DNA of 64,000 bases from contig NC_087076.1 in the NCBI RefSeq assembly GCF_026151205.1, positions 9,276,902-9,340,901 of the forward strand, in the 5' to 3' direction. Below, piece after piece: positions 11,584 through 23,129 of this stretch. Both the position numbers and the translations under genes were made by a program. The notes under the pieces are model-generated. The model did no database searches. It was not told where the DNA came from and saw only the letters and a list, made by a program, of their open reading frames with translations. Origin of the DNA: Bolinopsis microptera. Its lineage: Eukaryota; Ctenophora; Tentaculata; Lobata; Bolinopsidae. Numbering within the stretch: the stretch's first letter is position 1; each line of letters begins with the position of its first letter.

Positions 11584-14500
11584 ACACACACAGGAGAATG
11601 TCGACAAGACTTGCACTTTTTGAATATGCTCAGGTGGATAACTGCGGCCCTCTTCAGACAGAATCCCATTAATAGCTCTCTTTTGGAGACTTTCTATTTA
11701 TCACTAAGTGTTTTTTACAAGGGCGCCAGATTTGGACAATTTTCGAATGGTCTACGACCTGGAGAGGTAAAAGCGCCCGACGACGTTTCTGTATCAATGA
11801 CTATATGGCACATCTCTTTGACCATACCTAGTTGTTGGCAGGCCTTAGTATAAATTTGTCGCATGACTATTCAAACTGAGTTAGAGTTAATATCGACACC
11901 AGGTTATTTTCTACTCTACATACAAGAGGAGATCCATCAAGATTATATGCGAATGAGGAGATAAGATGGTTTTTCCTGAAACAATAAGCACGTTTACATT
12001 TTGCTGATGGAATAGCTTTTTGTTTCTAAGTGCCCAGTCAGAGAGATAGTCTATAATCCATTTGAAATTGGTATTATCAGAAGTTGAATGTATTTACGCA
12101 GATTTGGTTCATCGGCATAACAAAACAATATCAGTATATCCGAAAAGCCAAGAAGGAATATCTTTGCTAAACAATATACAAAATGTAGGGACCAAGGATA
12201 GAGCCTGGGGGACACCAGAATTAACCTGAGAGGGTAGATGGACATCCTATACCAATAACCACTCTTGGTAACGGCCTTGAAGGTTATTGGTAAGAAATTT
12301 GAGTAAGTGTACCATCAATGTATTTAAAGTTCTTTAGCTTATGAGAAGGATATCATGATTTACTGAATCAAATGCCCTTTGCAAATCAAAATACAAACAT
12401 GATGATAATGTTTGCGTTAAGAGACATATGCCCAGGGGCTATCACAAAAAATAATCCATATTGGTTGAGCATGATTGTGCTATTAGAAAACCTGTGCCTG
12501 GGATCACGAAGGGTACTTGTCAAGAAAGCAGTTTCCGTTTTACAATGCGGCTAAATCACTTTCATGACTAAACAAGTAAGGGATATTGTCTATGTTTTCA
12601 AACTCACTTTTTTTACCTTTCATTAAAATATTGGGTCAACATTTGCATGTTTCCATTCTTGTGGATGTTGAGCTGTGTAGGATCCACGAAAATGCATGTT
12701 AGTGGGTACAGCTAAACTAGGAAAACAATTTGAGAATTTTTACCGGTTGCATCTGTCCCTGGCTTTATTTGAATTAATATTTGAAGAAGCTTACGAACAT
12801 CCGATGATCGTAGTCATAATCAAAATCAACATCATTGAATTGGGATGTCAGTGTCATAAAGTGAAGGATCGAAAAAACTGTTATAAAAACAATGAATTGA
12901 ATAGTTCAGCTTGATCTTTGGGGAATTGAAACGAAGCTGTCAGAATAACTACACAATTTGGGAATCGGCCAGGAGTTAGATTTTACTTAACATTTGATAC
13001 CTCAAAACTTCTTAGTTATTAAGCGCTGGATCTTACCACATATTTAAAAGATTATCTTTATTTTGGCTGTTTGGAGCCTACTTAAATTCTTTACGGCTAG
13101 TAAACAAACTTTAACTCATAGAAATAGAACAGTAATTTTATATGCTCTGAGTCTATGTTTTTACGGATGAAGAAACAAGTTCACTATGAACCACGGGGGT
13201 TGCGAACTATGATTGATTAATTAACTTTAGGATATGTATATCAGACTATAAATTACATAATGCAGTCTTTAACTAACTTCCAAGACGATTCAGGTGCTAG
13301 GCATTCTAGGACTTGCATTAATCGAGCATAAATCTCGATTAATCATGTCCCAAGTTTGGCTTTTCTTATAATTATAAGATTTTACGTTTTAGGAGTTGTC
13401 TACGGGAAAAGGAGTTTTAATGAAAAGTGACAGGAAAATGATCAGATTGCACACGGATTTGAGTATCACAGACATTTCAAGTTCATCGATTGTGTTATCA
13501 TTAATTACTGAGAAGGATTGTCTATTGTTTATACCACTTTTAGGGGTGGGTGATGTGATCAACTGGGAGAGAGAAAGATCACTGAGAATCTATGAAGGTT
13601 TGCTAAATAGGTTACCGGTACTGGATGAAGATAGCCAGTCTGTATGGGGAGAGTAAAATCAACAATAATCATTGATTATAGGGGATTCTTTTTGGAAACT
13701 CTCAGCTTGCGAATATAAATAACTATGACTTATGATTAGGTAACCCAGAGTTCCTATCTTAACCAAGTACAGATAACAATACTCTCTTTGTTAGGAAAAG
13801 AACTTTTAACGGCAAGCATTTCTGCACCGAGGGCTAAACGCTGGTAGTCGGGTTGTTGTGCGTCGAGATTCAGACGAACAGCCAAAAGAAACCACCTCCT
13901 ATTTCCCTAACTTTTGAGGGTTATTGGATCTTGAGGGTTGAGTCTTTCTCGTGCGGTCATATGAGAGTAGATTTCATATGGAGAAGTAAGAAAGATTTAC
14001 GTGCTAGACACATAAGATTTTTGAGACCAGTCTCTTTTAGGGCAATTATGTCAGGGCTGCCTCTATGTTAGCAATGGATTGAAGTTCGGAAATTATTACC
14101 ATCCAAGAAGGTATGGGAGGAGCGTAGTTAATTGAAAGGAATGAGAGCCTTGACATTTTGGTAGAGGTACACTAGGGAGTTGGGAACTGGATTAGCATAG
14201 AAGGATTAACAAGAGTTATCAAAGAAAGTTAGAGTGGAAAACCCAAAGAATGAATAAAGAGACTTGACGCCTGAGGCGGCTGGAATACTGACTCTATTCT
14301 TTTACCAGGAGAAGAACATTTCTTATAAACCATGAGGAGTTAATTTTCAATGAAAACGTTTGATGTGGGAGCAAGCAAGACAATGGGTATAGATAACGTG
14401 GGCTGTATAAGGAGTAGAGAGGAATGAATTTTAGAATTAGGGGAATCGGTGTTCATGGACCTAAAGTGGAGAGAAGAATTGGGAGAAGTAAGTCATGATG

Positions 14501-16190
14501 AGAGAAGAGTAAAAATAAAAAAGAGAAACATATGTTATGATAATTGTAGTGGATTGTGGGTGTATGAGACTTATATGTGTAAATTTTTGTTAGGTATAAA
14601 CGTGTTGATAAGTATAAGTTGCATTTCTTGACTGTGTCCGAGGTCCTTTTGAATGCAAAAAGACTATTCTAAGTCTAACGATTCATTGTCTAAACATTAT
14701 GAAATGGACAGTGACGTATGCTACCAGAATGGGAGGATAAATTGAGAAAAGATTAAATCAGAGATTTGTTTGAGTTTTAATTTTAGGCGCAACGTCTTAA
14801 ACAAAAAATTAAATGGAGAAAAGGATCAAATGTTTTAAATGCCAGAAGATTATTTACAACCTGTCAAAAACGTGTTCGTTTACAACAAACTAAGCTCAAG
14901 TGGACAGTTAAACCTACTCCTCTCATATTGAGATGAGCCAAGCATGGTTATAGAAGTTCATACATGATCTAAAGTCTCGAGTAAATAAGACTGTGGAAAC
15001 AGTCTAAGATCACGCAATTATTATTTCAGGCATAAGTCTTTTAAGTAGATTTTTAAATCTAGAAACATTTCTTGCTTATGTAGGAATATAAACATTTAAT
15101 CGGAAGACAACACTTGGATAAATATTATAATGCCTGCGGGAAATAACTGCTTAGAGGTGTCAATTATTCTGTGAGATTCTTCATAAGGACTGAACCCCAT
15201 ACATTAGATGTTTAATGTCATTTGTACCAAACACTCAATATATTTTTCAATATCGTCAGCTTCTGCAGCTGCATGAGTTTTATGAAAATTATGCTGTTTT
15301 CAGTGATGTCTCTAATTTTGACCATTGAGACACATCACTGATACTTTCTCTCCCGGAATCCCAACTTGTTTGTACCGTACGAATTTTGTCATTGACGTAA
15401 AATCAGGACAGTGGTTTTCTGCTCTTCGGTTTTCTTGGAGTATTTTCGTGTAAAGGGTGGTGTTGAGGTGGTGGTGGGGGCATAGGAATTGTAGTGGGGC
15501 ATTCTGCTCCTTGACTACATTTGTATTGTCTTCGGTATATGCAGCGAAAAGATAAGCTATACCGAAGTACACTTATACTGCGCTCTATGCACGAACCTTG
15601 TGAAGACTATATTCCTGACACCCGGTTTCCATATTATACATACTAACCAGTCCTTTGGGGTGATATAGCATTTACCTGTTACATCGGCTATCCATTTTCT
15701 GGAATTATGTCGATGTCCTCTCAGCTCAAAATGAAACTACATAAATACTTGCCGTTGTGGTCAAGTGACACCTCGTCGTCGTTCGTGGTATTTCTAGTTG
15801 CATCAAGAACCGACTTGTTCTTGCTTGTAGGAATGCGTTTGCTTGCAGCCAAACTTGGAGTTGATTATCTTGCATTAGCTCTGATATTCCAGGATAATTT
15901 AAAATATCGATGGCTCCTAGTGTGTGTGTACCATTTGAGGAAGAACCATACATATTCTGTCTCAGTCGAAGTGGGGCCTCTTTGTGGCAGTTTTCACAGA
16001 CAGTTTCGCTTGGCCATAAGTGTTTCAAGTTCAGAACATCAACGTGCCATGTTGACACTCTTGTTCTGAACAAAAATTGATGCATACTCCAAGAGTCCTG
16101 CATTAAGAATTTCTCTAATTTCAAGACATTCATCAACACTGGCTTGAGAGCTGTCAGCTCATTTAATGAAATCGAGTTTAAAAACATTGG
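11150..16190 (-). mobile_element. Broken endonuclease/RT LINE in right palindrome arm
   Basis: Mirror copy of the 1850-6780 LINE. Read on the minus strand it shows the endonuclease stretch PDIIALKET near 14040-14060, the RT block GVPQ-LSLVP at about 12185-12222, CYADE in place of YADDT at 12106-12122, and an upstream frame of 153 codons at 15726-16187. That frame (with ENCHKEAPLRLRQNMYG inside) is unrecognised and may be an ORF1 part. The tail region near 11170-11300 mirrors the SFFYRNHILWN block of the other arm. Frame breaks occur throughout. Confidence 0.7.
11440..11595. repeat. CA-rich and poly-C low-complexity stretch present in one arm only
   Basis: CACACA/CAACACAACA-type sequence runs into C tracts at 11510-11525 and about 11542-11583, then CACACACA. 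The flanking sequence (GTCGACAAGACTTGCAC and GCGGCCCTCTTCAGAC) is found in mirror order near 6410-6475 with no such stretch between. It therefore looks inserted, either as a true microsatellite or as a stalled-read artefact. Confidence 0.8.
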
Positions 16191-16626
16191 TAACAGAATT
16201 CACAGATCCATAGTGATGTGAGGAAGAGGGAGGAGAAATGGCGGTGAGGGAGGGAGAAATGGCGAAGTCATTATCTGGAAGCCAGGAAGTAGATGCGTTG
16301 CTTAGGATTAATACGGTCACGTCTGTCATCTTCTATCGCTTTGACATTGGGACCTAATATTTTTTTTGTTATATGTAGTGTTGTAAGTATTTAAAAAACT
16401 GAAACAACTATTTTTCGAGTATATCACTCGTGATTTTGAAAGCTAGAAAAAAAAGCATAATAAATATATTGTTTACAGTTTCACTTTTTTCTCCGTAAAA
16501 AGCACAATTTATTGTGATTGCGTGAATATCGCTTTTGCGAATATTTATATATATGCATTGCTTCGCATCGCCTAGATTGTTGTTTTGCAACTATTATGAG
16601 TTGGACTTCGTTGATCACTTTTTTGT

Positions 16627-16677
16627 GTAGGTTTATAACCTACCAAGGACGCGCGCCGATTTGGACTCGTCCTCGGT
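16627..16677 (+). repeat. CpG-rich double-hairpin motif, copy 4
   Basis: Begins with the near-perfect hairpin GTAGGTTTATAACCTAC, then CAAGGACGCGCGCCGATTTG and GACTCGTCCTCGGT. CCGAGGACG on one strand can pair with CGTCCTTGG, giving a second stem. Similarity to copy 5 continues for about 50 bp past the motif (CAAATATTTTACAAGTATCG here), so the repeat unit is longer than the core. Confidence 0.65.
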
Positions 16678-18499
16678 ATTATTTAAATCAAATATTTTAC
16701 AAGTATCGCCAGTTAAAATTTTTGTCGAAATTTGAGAAAACAAATTTTTTTGGAAAACAAAATTTTTATAATTTTGGTATTTTATTAATAACATTCAAAA
16801 CATTCAATAATAAAAATAAGCCCACGCGTTGGTTGACTGCTCATAAGGTTGATAATTAAGCTTGAAGGGCCCTGGCATTTACGAACCTTATGCCGGCAAT
16901 CATTTCATGAGGACCTGTGAGCGCCAAAATTAATTTAACAGTTTCTAGAAATCATACTTCACTACGAGTGACTCTTGCTTTTGCGCTTATAAGAGTGTGA
17001 TTTGTCAGGTATTTCATTTCATTTCATCACTTAATCGGTTTTAAAGCTGTCATATTTTAGATACTCACTATTGGTTTAAAATACGAAGCAGTAACGTTAG
17101 TTAATGGACATTATTCCGACAGACTATACCAAGGACCGAGTCCGCATTGACTTTTACGGATCGTTTTTACGAGGCTATCCACCAGTCTACTCATGCTGCA
17201 TGTATAGTTGATAAATCATTTTGTCTTATCTCTAGCAGCATTCCTTGTAAATTGAAGTGTCGTATTTATTATAGAAGAGCCAGCCAACCTCCGCATTATA
17301 ATCTATTGTATGCCAAGTTCGTTTATAAAATCTAATCATATAATAAAAGATTGAATCCATTAGTCTAAGATGAAACGGTATATATAGCTCGTCGTTATTA
17401 AAATTCGAATGATGAATTAATCAGTACTGTTCCCTTTCACACAATAAACAACAAACCAAAATGCTTGTCACCAGTGGTGACGCAATCGTAGGGGCTTGCT
17501 GTTGGTTCAGATAACTCTCACCACGACGGACCGGCGTCGATATATTATCAATTATCGCTTTGCGCTACTGGACACTTTTTATATTTAATATTTTGTGGTT
17601 GGTAGAAAATTAGTGTCATCTACTGCGTATAGCTTAACTGGCGAGCAAGCATCGTCCCACTCGGCTGGGACGAAAATACCGAGTCCAATCACAGAAAGTT
17701 AACCAAAAGATAAAAACCCACAAGAGCTCTATTGAACCAGATCTCCACCATCACCCTATATACTCTTATTGTACTGTCCCCTGACTCTGTGCCAAACCTG
17801 AATTCATCAGTACAAAATTACTATACACTAGATATAGTAATGCTAACTTCAGAGAAGCTCTGTTTTGACATAGAAAACGATTAAGATAGGTTCCACTCCA
17901 CAGCTGAACACATTTGATCTTTACGTGAGTTATTTCAAGAAAGATAGATTTGTCTTGCAAACTGCTCACTCTTGAACCACTAACGTAATAGCATAACCAA
18001 CCTTGGATCACCCTAGGGCATATTAACTCATCGACAAGAAAGCCTGGTTGTATTTCGAATGGAAGAAGACCTTGTACATTAAACTACCTGATGGCGGATC
18101 CAACAGCACATATATACTAGGAATTCGACAGTTTTCAAGAGCTCAATAAAGATGGCATAGGATCTGTGCTTTACTCAAAATTGAGATCAGTACAAGCATG
18201 AACTCAAAAAAGACCTGGAAATTATAATGGAACTCCGTGCAAAATTATTCTGATGTAAAGACGTTTTTCGTCATAGTGGCTCCAGAGAGTTACTTGCAGA
18301 CGAATTATTGTAACAAATTCTGTGAATTTAAATCTAGCTTGAGTAATCTCCAATTAAAAATGTACTGTCAAAACACTAGTTTTTCTCTGGAACCAGTTGA
18401 ATTCATTGTCAGTTTATGTCTATATTACGGTATAGATCCATATACCTGGAAGAAAACTAATGAAGAGAAAATTTTAAGAGGTGTTCCGAGATTTTCAAA

Positions 18500-19300
18500 T
18501 GGGTAAGGCCATTGACAACCTGTAGTTGTTGTATAAAACGGCAAAATCATTGCAGGTACTTTTGCTAGGCTTTCAACACATTGTATTACAAAGTGGTTCA
18601 TTCCCAAGTATTTTTATAAAACAGGTAAAGTTATTTCATTTACAAGAAAGACAATAAAGAATGCTGAAAATTATCGGCTGTATCAATTTACCTTTATTTG
18701 GATCAGATATTCGAGAGGTTATTTAACAACGCCTTATTCACATTTTTTTTCTTCACATCTACAAGGTTGTACTACAGGACTACAAGTTTGATTGGAATAG
18801 GCCATTATATCCACCCATGCTCTGACAAATCTATAGACCTCCGTACTAGTCTCTGCAAAGCAAATAAAACATGTACTAGGGATATGCATGACTTGGAGCA
18901 AAGCCTTCGGATACCCTTGATCAACGATATTCTTTTATGCAATTAAATTCATCACCGGTATTAGGGGCACAGCACTTACCTGACTAAATAGCTATTTGAC
19001 TAACAGAAAGCAGTATGTACTGTATACGCATGTACCATCAGAAACAATGGACGTGAATTTTGGGAGTACCTCAAGGGTCAATTCTAGGGCCGTTACTCTT
19101 CCTATTGTATTTGAACGATATAGTAAAAATGTTTCAGACAGTGAGATGAACTTTGTTACTTTATGCTGTATGACACTAATATCTTATATCAGGACCCATA
19201 TAGAGAAGCAACTCTCATAAAAGCCTACTTAGTACTTAAACATGTCTCACGATTTACATGAATGTAATTACTTCATATCAAAGGTCCAATGTGCATACTA
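18500..19300 (+). pseudogene. LINE reverse transcriptase fragment, frameshifted
   Basis: An RT entry block is readable near 18590-18715 (KYFYKTGKVISFTRKTIKNA, then a broken copy of the usual NYRPISLLP and a FERL-like end). At about 19070-19130 the sequence encodes [20 protein letters not shown] in one clean frame. A damaged YADDTN site follows near 19155-19185. The joining sequence changes frame several times. The motif wording differs from the palindrome LINE, so this is a separate copy or family of jockey/CR1-type element. Confidence 0.75.
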
Positions 19301-20269
19301 CATTTACCTGCCTCTGAATATTGATGAACCTGTGCACGGACAGACCATTTGCTATCCGGCTAGTGATTCTTGATCAATATTCATCATTGGTAGGTTTTAC
19401 TAAAGTCAAGGATTACCAAAGATATAAAAATTCTTAGGTGTGTGATAGCTAGTAAGTAATAATTGGGTATTGCCAATGCACTACATCCGTAAAAACACTG
19501 CGTTCTTTTTTATTTTTGACTGGTGCCAATATGCAGACCTGCGGCACTACGATACCTCTGAACTATTTTTTGAAAATATATAAATGCTCTTTTTGAATAC
19601 ATTCAGGTACCGGTTTACGGGTGTGGGGCTGTTGTCCTCAAAAAGAAAAAATCACCCCCCCCCCCCCCAAAATATAAACCCCGTCAATGATAGTCTTTTA
19701 TCACACAGAAGCATGTATAGGATCTTTTGGCGACTGGACTATATTTAGATAACAATCCACATGTGCAATACTTAGACCATACGGTATGCAAAACTGGGAC
19801 CAATAAACACTTTGAAAAGGAAAACATACAAAAACCCATTTTTAATTAGATTAAAATAATACGGATAAAACTTGTACAAATATTCCTGCATCTTAGATTT
19901 TCAAGATTATCAAGTACCATGCCCTACTCCTTATGAGACTATCACATTTCAAACCGTGAACGTGTCTCGGTTATTCTCCCTAAATAAATCAAATACCTTT
20001 TTGTTATGCAGCCAGCTTTGACGCTGTTCTAAAAAATTTTTTACTTCAGCATTGATTTAGAAACGTCCATTAGCTTGATAAAAACTGAGGAAAAAAGCAC
20101 TATTATAACAAGCAAGGCAAGCAGACTTAACAGATCTTGGATCCAACAATTTTAAATTGCAGTTATCAAGTCTAATTGCATCGGCGCAACTTACTATTAC
20201 TATCATGATTGTTCTATAGACAGAATAATCTTTAAATCGATTTTGGGGCTTTTTAACCATCTGTTGGGT

Positions 20270-20790
20270 GAGGTAATCCTTGTCAGGTTTTACTGTTCTT
20301 CAGGGCTCTTGTCTGTCCGCATTGCACTATGTGGCGAGGAAGCATTAGTGTCTATAAAAGAATCTAGTGCTGCGAGTGGACTCGCCAATGCATGGTGGTA
20401 TGAATCAACAGTTTAACTCAAGAGGCTATAGCAAAAGCCATGTGGGCCTTGTATAGCCAGCTCTCGGGTCTACTTTGAGCCGACAGCTGCTAGTGGCGCC
20501 CTTATGTAACCAGGACTTACGGCATCGAATCGACTAACGCCCAGATATATGCAAAGATTGGCGCGCAGTCATAAACAGCGGGTGCGCGCACAGAATGGCT
20601 TCCCGTAGTACCAATAACACTCACCTGGTCTCTCCCACTTGACACTACTCACGCGCGGAGCGGTATTTCGATCATGACAAGCCTAACGGATATAAACCAT
20701 TGATAATATTAGACGTTCTGCTTGCAGTTCTACTTAATTAGCCCGCTGGGTTTTTGCAGCCCCCCTGTTTGCAAATTTGCCGCCCCCCTC
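20270..20790. other. No gene seen; possible sixth decayed CpG motif
   Basis: I recognise no coding sequence. At about 20350-20395 TCTATAAAAG...GCGAGTGGACTCG resembles the second half of the CpG-rich hairpin motif (copy 2 also has CGAGTGGACTCG on its minus strand), but the rest does not align. Base composition is more balanced than in the flanks. Confidence 0.3.
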
Positions 20791-20794
20791 GGAG

Positions 20795-21345
20795 AGTGTA
20801 ATGGGAGTATCGCTACAATGTGGGAGTGTATGGGTGTATCGCTACATCTGGGAGTGTAATGGAGTATCGTACTATGTGGGAGTGTAATGGGGAGTATCGA
20901 TAACAACTATGGGAGTGTAATGGGAGTAATCGCTTCATTGTGGGAGTGTAATGGGAGTATCGCTACAATATGGGTGTAATAGGGAGTCATCGCTACTATT
21001 ATGGGATTGTAATGGAGTATCAGCTTACCAAGTGGGAGTGTAATGGAGTATCGCTACAATGTGGGAGTTTTAACGGGAGTCGCTACAATATGGGGTGAAT
21101 GGGAGTATCGCTACATGTGGGTGTGTAATGGGAGTATCGCTACAATATGGGAGTGTAATGGGAGTATCGCTACATTGGTGCGGAGTGATTTGGAGTATGC
21201 TACAATGTTGGAGTGTTTGGGAGTATCGCTACATTGTGGGAGTGTAATGGGGAGTATCGTTACAATGTGGGAGTGCAATGGGAGTATCGCTAATTGTGGG
21301 AGTTTTATGGGAGTAATGTATAGTAGTTACCATCACAGTTACACT
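20795..21345 (+). repeat. Minisatellite of about 30 bp unit, ~18-20 copies
   Basis: The repeated unit combines GGGAGTGTAATGGGAGT with ATCGCTACAATGT. Copies vary by small indels and single-base changes, with units from about 26 to 31 bp. G is concentrated on the + strand. An apparent open frame over 21043-21360 is simply the repeat read through. Confidence 0.9.
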
Positions 21346-21349
21346 CCAA

Positions 21350-21843
21350 CCGGTGTGTAATGTGTGATAATGGCAGAATTGGCCCTGGATCAGAACAGTA
21401 TTTCCTGTGTCGTAAATATGGATCCCATGTCCGTTATTTCTGGACTGAGTGAGAGTCCACCTCACGTGAGCGTCACAAACCTCACGTTTTAGCTCAGGCA
21501 CCAAAAGGAGATATGTATCAATTACAGTTCCCCACACAACACCTATCTACGTTAGCACACCGCAACCGCCTTTCAGCAAACCTCGTTCACCGGTCTAAAG
21601 AGCCAGCATTATAAGCACACGGGGTCATCCTTTCATGGTGTTTGAGCGCAGGGTAACACCAGAACTTCCCTAGGACCAAGTTAGTAAAATCTCTAGGAGT
21701 GCAACCCCCGATTGGCTGATACCTGGCAGGTATTATCATCCAGTGGCCCTCAGGGAAGGGGCTTAATGCGATGTAGGTTCCAGTAGGAAGCTCCCCAAGT
21801 GGTGGTCGCAACCTCTATATGACGGTGTTCAGTGGGTGTCGCG

Positions 21844-21845
<2 letters not shown>
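21350..21845. other. GC-richer segment ending at a poly-A run
   Basis: About 500 bp with more balanced composition than its surroundings, ending directly at a 53-A run. That arrangement looks like a reverse-transcribed insertion (SINE, LINE 3' end or processed transcript) on the + strand. I see no recognisable domain or Pol III boxes. Confidence 0.35.

Positions 21846-21898
<53 letters not shown>
21846..21898 (+). repeat. Poly-A run of 53
   Basis: An uninterrupted A homopolymer directly follows the GC-richer segment. It is consistent with the tail of a retroposed sequence. Exact length is unreliable in long-read assemblies. Confidence 0.9.
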
Positions 21899-21900
<2 letters not shown>

Positions 21901-22599
21901 ATCTGTTGTATGTTTTTAGTTACTAAATATCTTAAATTATAAAATTTTTTATCGAAGAATTAAATTGATGATATTTAATAATTTAGTCGGTAGGTTTATC
22001 TGGTATTGATATTGAGTTTATTGGATATTGTTATTATTGAAAGAATGCTAAACTCTAGACATAGTTAATACTACTTCTTTTTAAGAAAGGGACTTGGAGG
22101 TATAAACGACCAAGTTTGCATAAATTTCTATCCAACCAAGAACTCAGGCGCAAAAGGTGGGTGCGTAACTTTTGGTCTTGACACTCTCCGATCCTGTATC
22201 ACACCTGGATTCTTCCTCGTACGTATCTTTGTAAAAGTATATCCTTTAGTCAAATCTCTTGCTACTCCATGTCCCCTAATATACTGATCTAATAAGTTCG
22301 TCGCTAGTAATATTTATATAGAAAATATTCTTTTGTCTGCTTTAATTGATACTAAAGAACATTGTTGTTTTTCATTGAAATTTGTTGTTGTATCTTCTTA
22401 TTTGGACACTCCATTTTAGCTATCGTCATAAATAAACCTAAAAACTGGTCTCTATAACTTGCTGTATTACGTATTATTCAGAGTTAGAATATATTCTGAT
22501 CGTTAAACTGCCTCTTTATCAGTAGCGGTACGTGACAGTTTGAAGTGATGTAGCAGCATTTCTTTATATTTTATATGTATTAGATTGCTATTATCTATG

Positions 22600-23000
22600 T
22601 ACTGGTGTAAAACGGAGAATTTCGTTTGCTCTTTCTATACAGTTTTTTTTACATCATTACTACGAATATGTTTGTGTCATCTGCAATTTAGTTATGAACT
22701 TGCCCAGATCAGATGTTCTAAATAAGTCCGTTACAAATATTATAAATAGCAAGGGTCCGAGAAAAGAAAGCCTTGGGGAACTCCAAAGAGAACAGCAGCT
22801 TGTCGATCTTCGCCATTACAGAGCATAGTGATATCTATTAGAGAGCTAACTACGATGAGTTATTGGGTTTCACGTATTCCATGTTGTCTAGTTTTATTAA
22901 GTGTTTTTCATGTGAGATCGTGTCAAACGCTTTAGATAGATCCAATCAAATTCCATTGTACATGCAGTTTTTTGCTATGACAGGACTTCTATGTAATTCA
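22600..23000 (-). pseudogene. LINE reverse transcriptase fragment, minus strand
   Basis: Read on the minus strand, 22920-22960 encodes DLSKAFDTISHEKHL, the RT block A motif of non-LTR elements. Near 22740-22790 a GVPQGF..S.P-type block follows with frame damage, then DLFRTSDLGKF and a decayed AD-D site near 22675. It is 5'-truncated close to CpG motif copy 5 at 23068. Confidence 0.7.
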
Positions 23001-23067
23001 CTGAGGAGTTGAGGGGCATGGCTTCAACTGAGTGCAAAATATAATTACTCGACTTATCTTTGATCTT

Positions 23068-23120
23068 GTAGGTTTATTACCTACCAGGGACGCGCGCCCT
23101 GAATTGGACGCGTCAGCGGT
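23068..23120 (+). repeat. CpG-rich double-hairpin motif, copy 5
   Basis: The cleanest copy outside the palindrome. GTAGGTTTATTACCTAC forms a perfect 6-bp stem and CAGGGACGCGCGCCCTG a 5-bp stem, followed by AATTGGACGCGTCAGCGGT. Sequence after it (ACAAATATTTTACGAG, then CCACCGTTAAGGAATTT) matches copy 4's flank. A third version, ATATTTCTACGAGTATCACC, appears at about 23598-23630 without the hairpins. Confidence 0.65.
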
Positions 23121-23129
23121 AAAATGGAA

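Larger units (their letters stand above)
9100..18000. repeat. Right arm of the giant imperfect inverted repeat
   Basis: This is the reverse complement of 1-8830. The last convincing match is the segment containing CTTGCAAACTGCTCACT near 17955, against AGTTTGCAAG near 70. Weaker similarity runs to about 18010. The arm contains a C/CA-rich stretch (11440-11595) that the other arm lacks. Its contents are the same broken LINE as the left arm, on the minus strand, plus two copies of the CpG-rich hairpin motif. Confidence 0.85.

Noticed and set aside
11383-11853. Proline/glycine-rich frames over the C tracts
   Set aside because: They exist only because C and CA runs are open in all frames; the mirror arm lacks the stretch.
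20795-21345. CRISPR-like array
   Set aside because: Units are contiguous, without distinct spacers, in a clearly eukaryotic region. The same holds for 24465-24690, 39888-40008 and 54866-55275.
1366-23120. Hammerhead ribozyme in the CpG-rich motif (CTGACG.GTCC-like wording in copy 5, minus strand)
   Set aside because: The required GAAA element after stem II and a correct cleavage-site order are missing in all five copies; only the CUGANGA-like half resembles the ribozyme.
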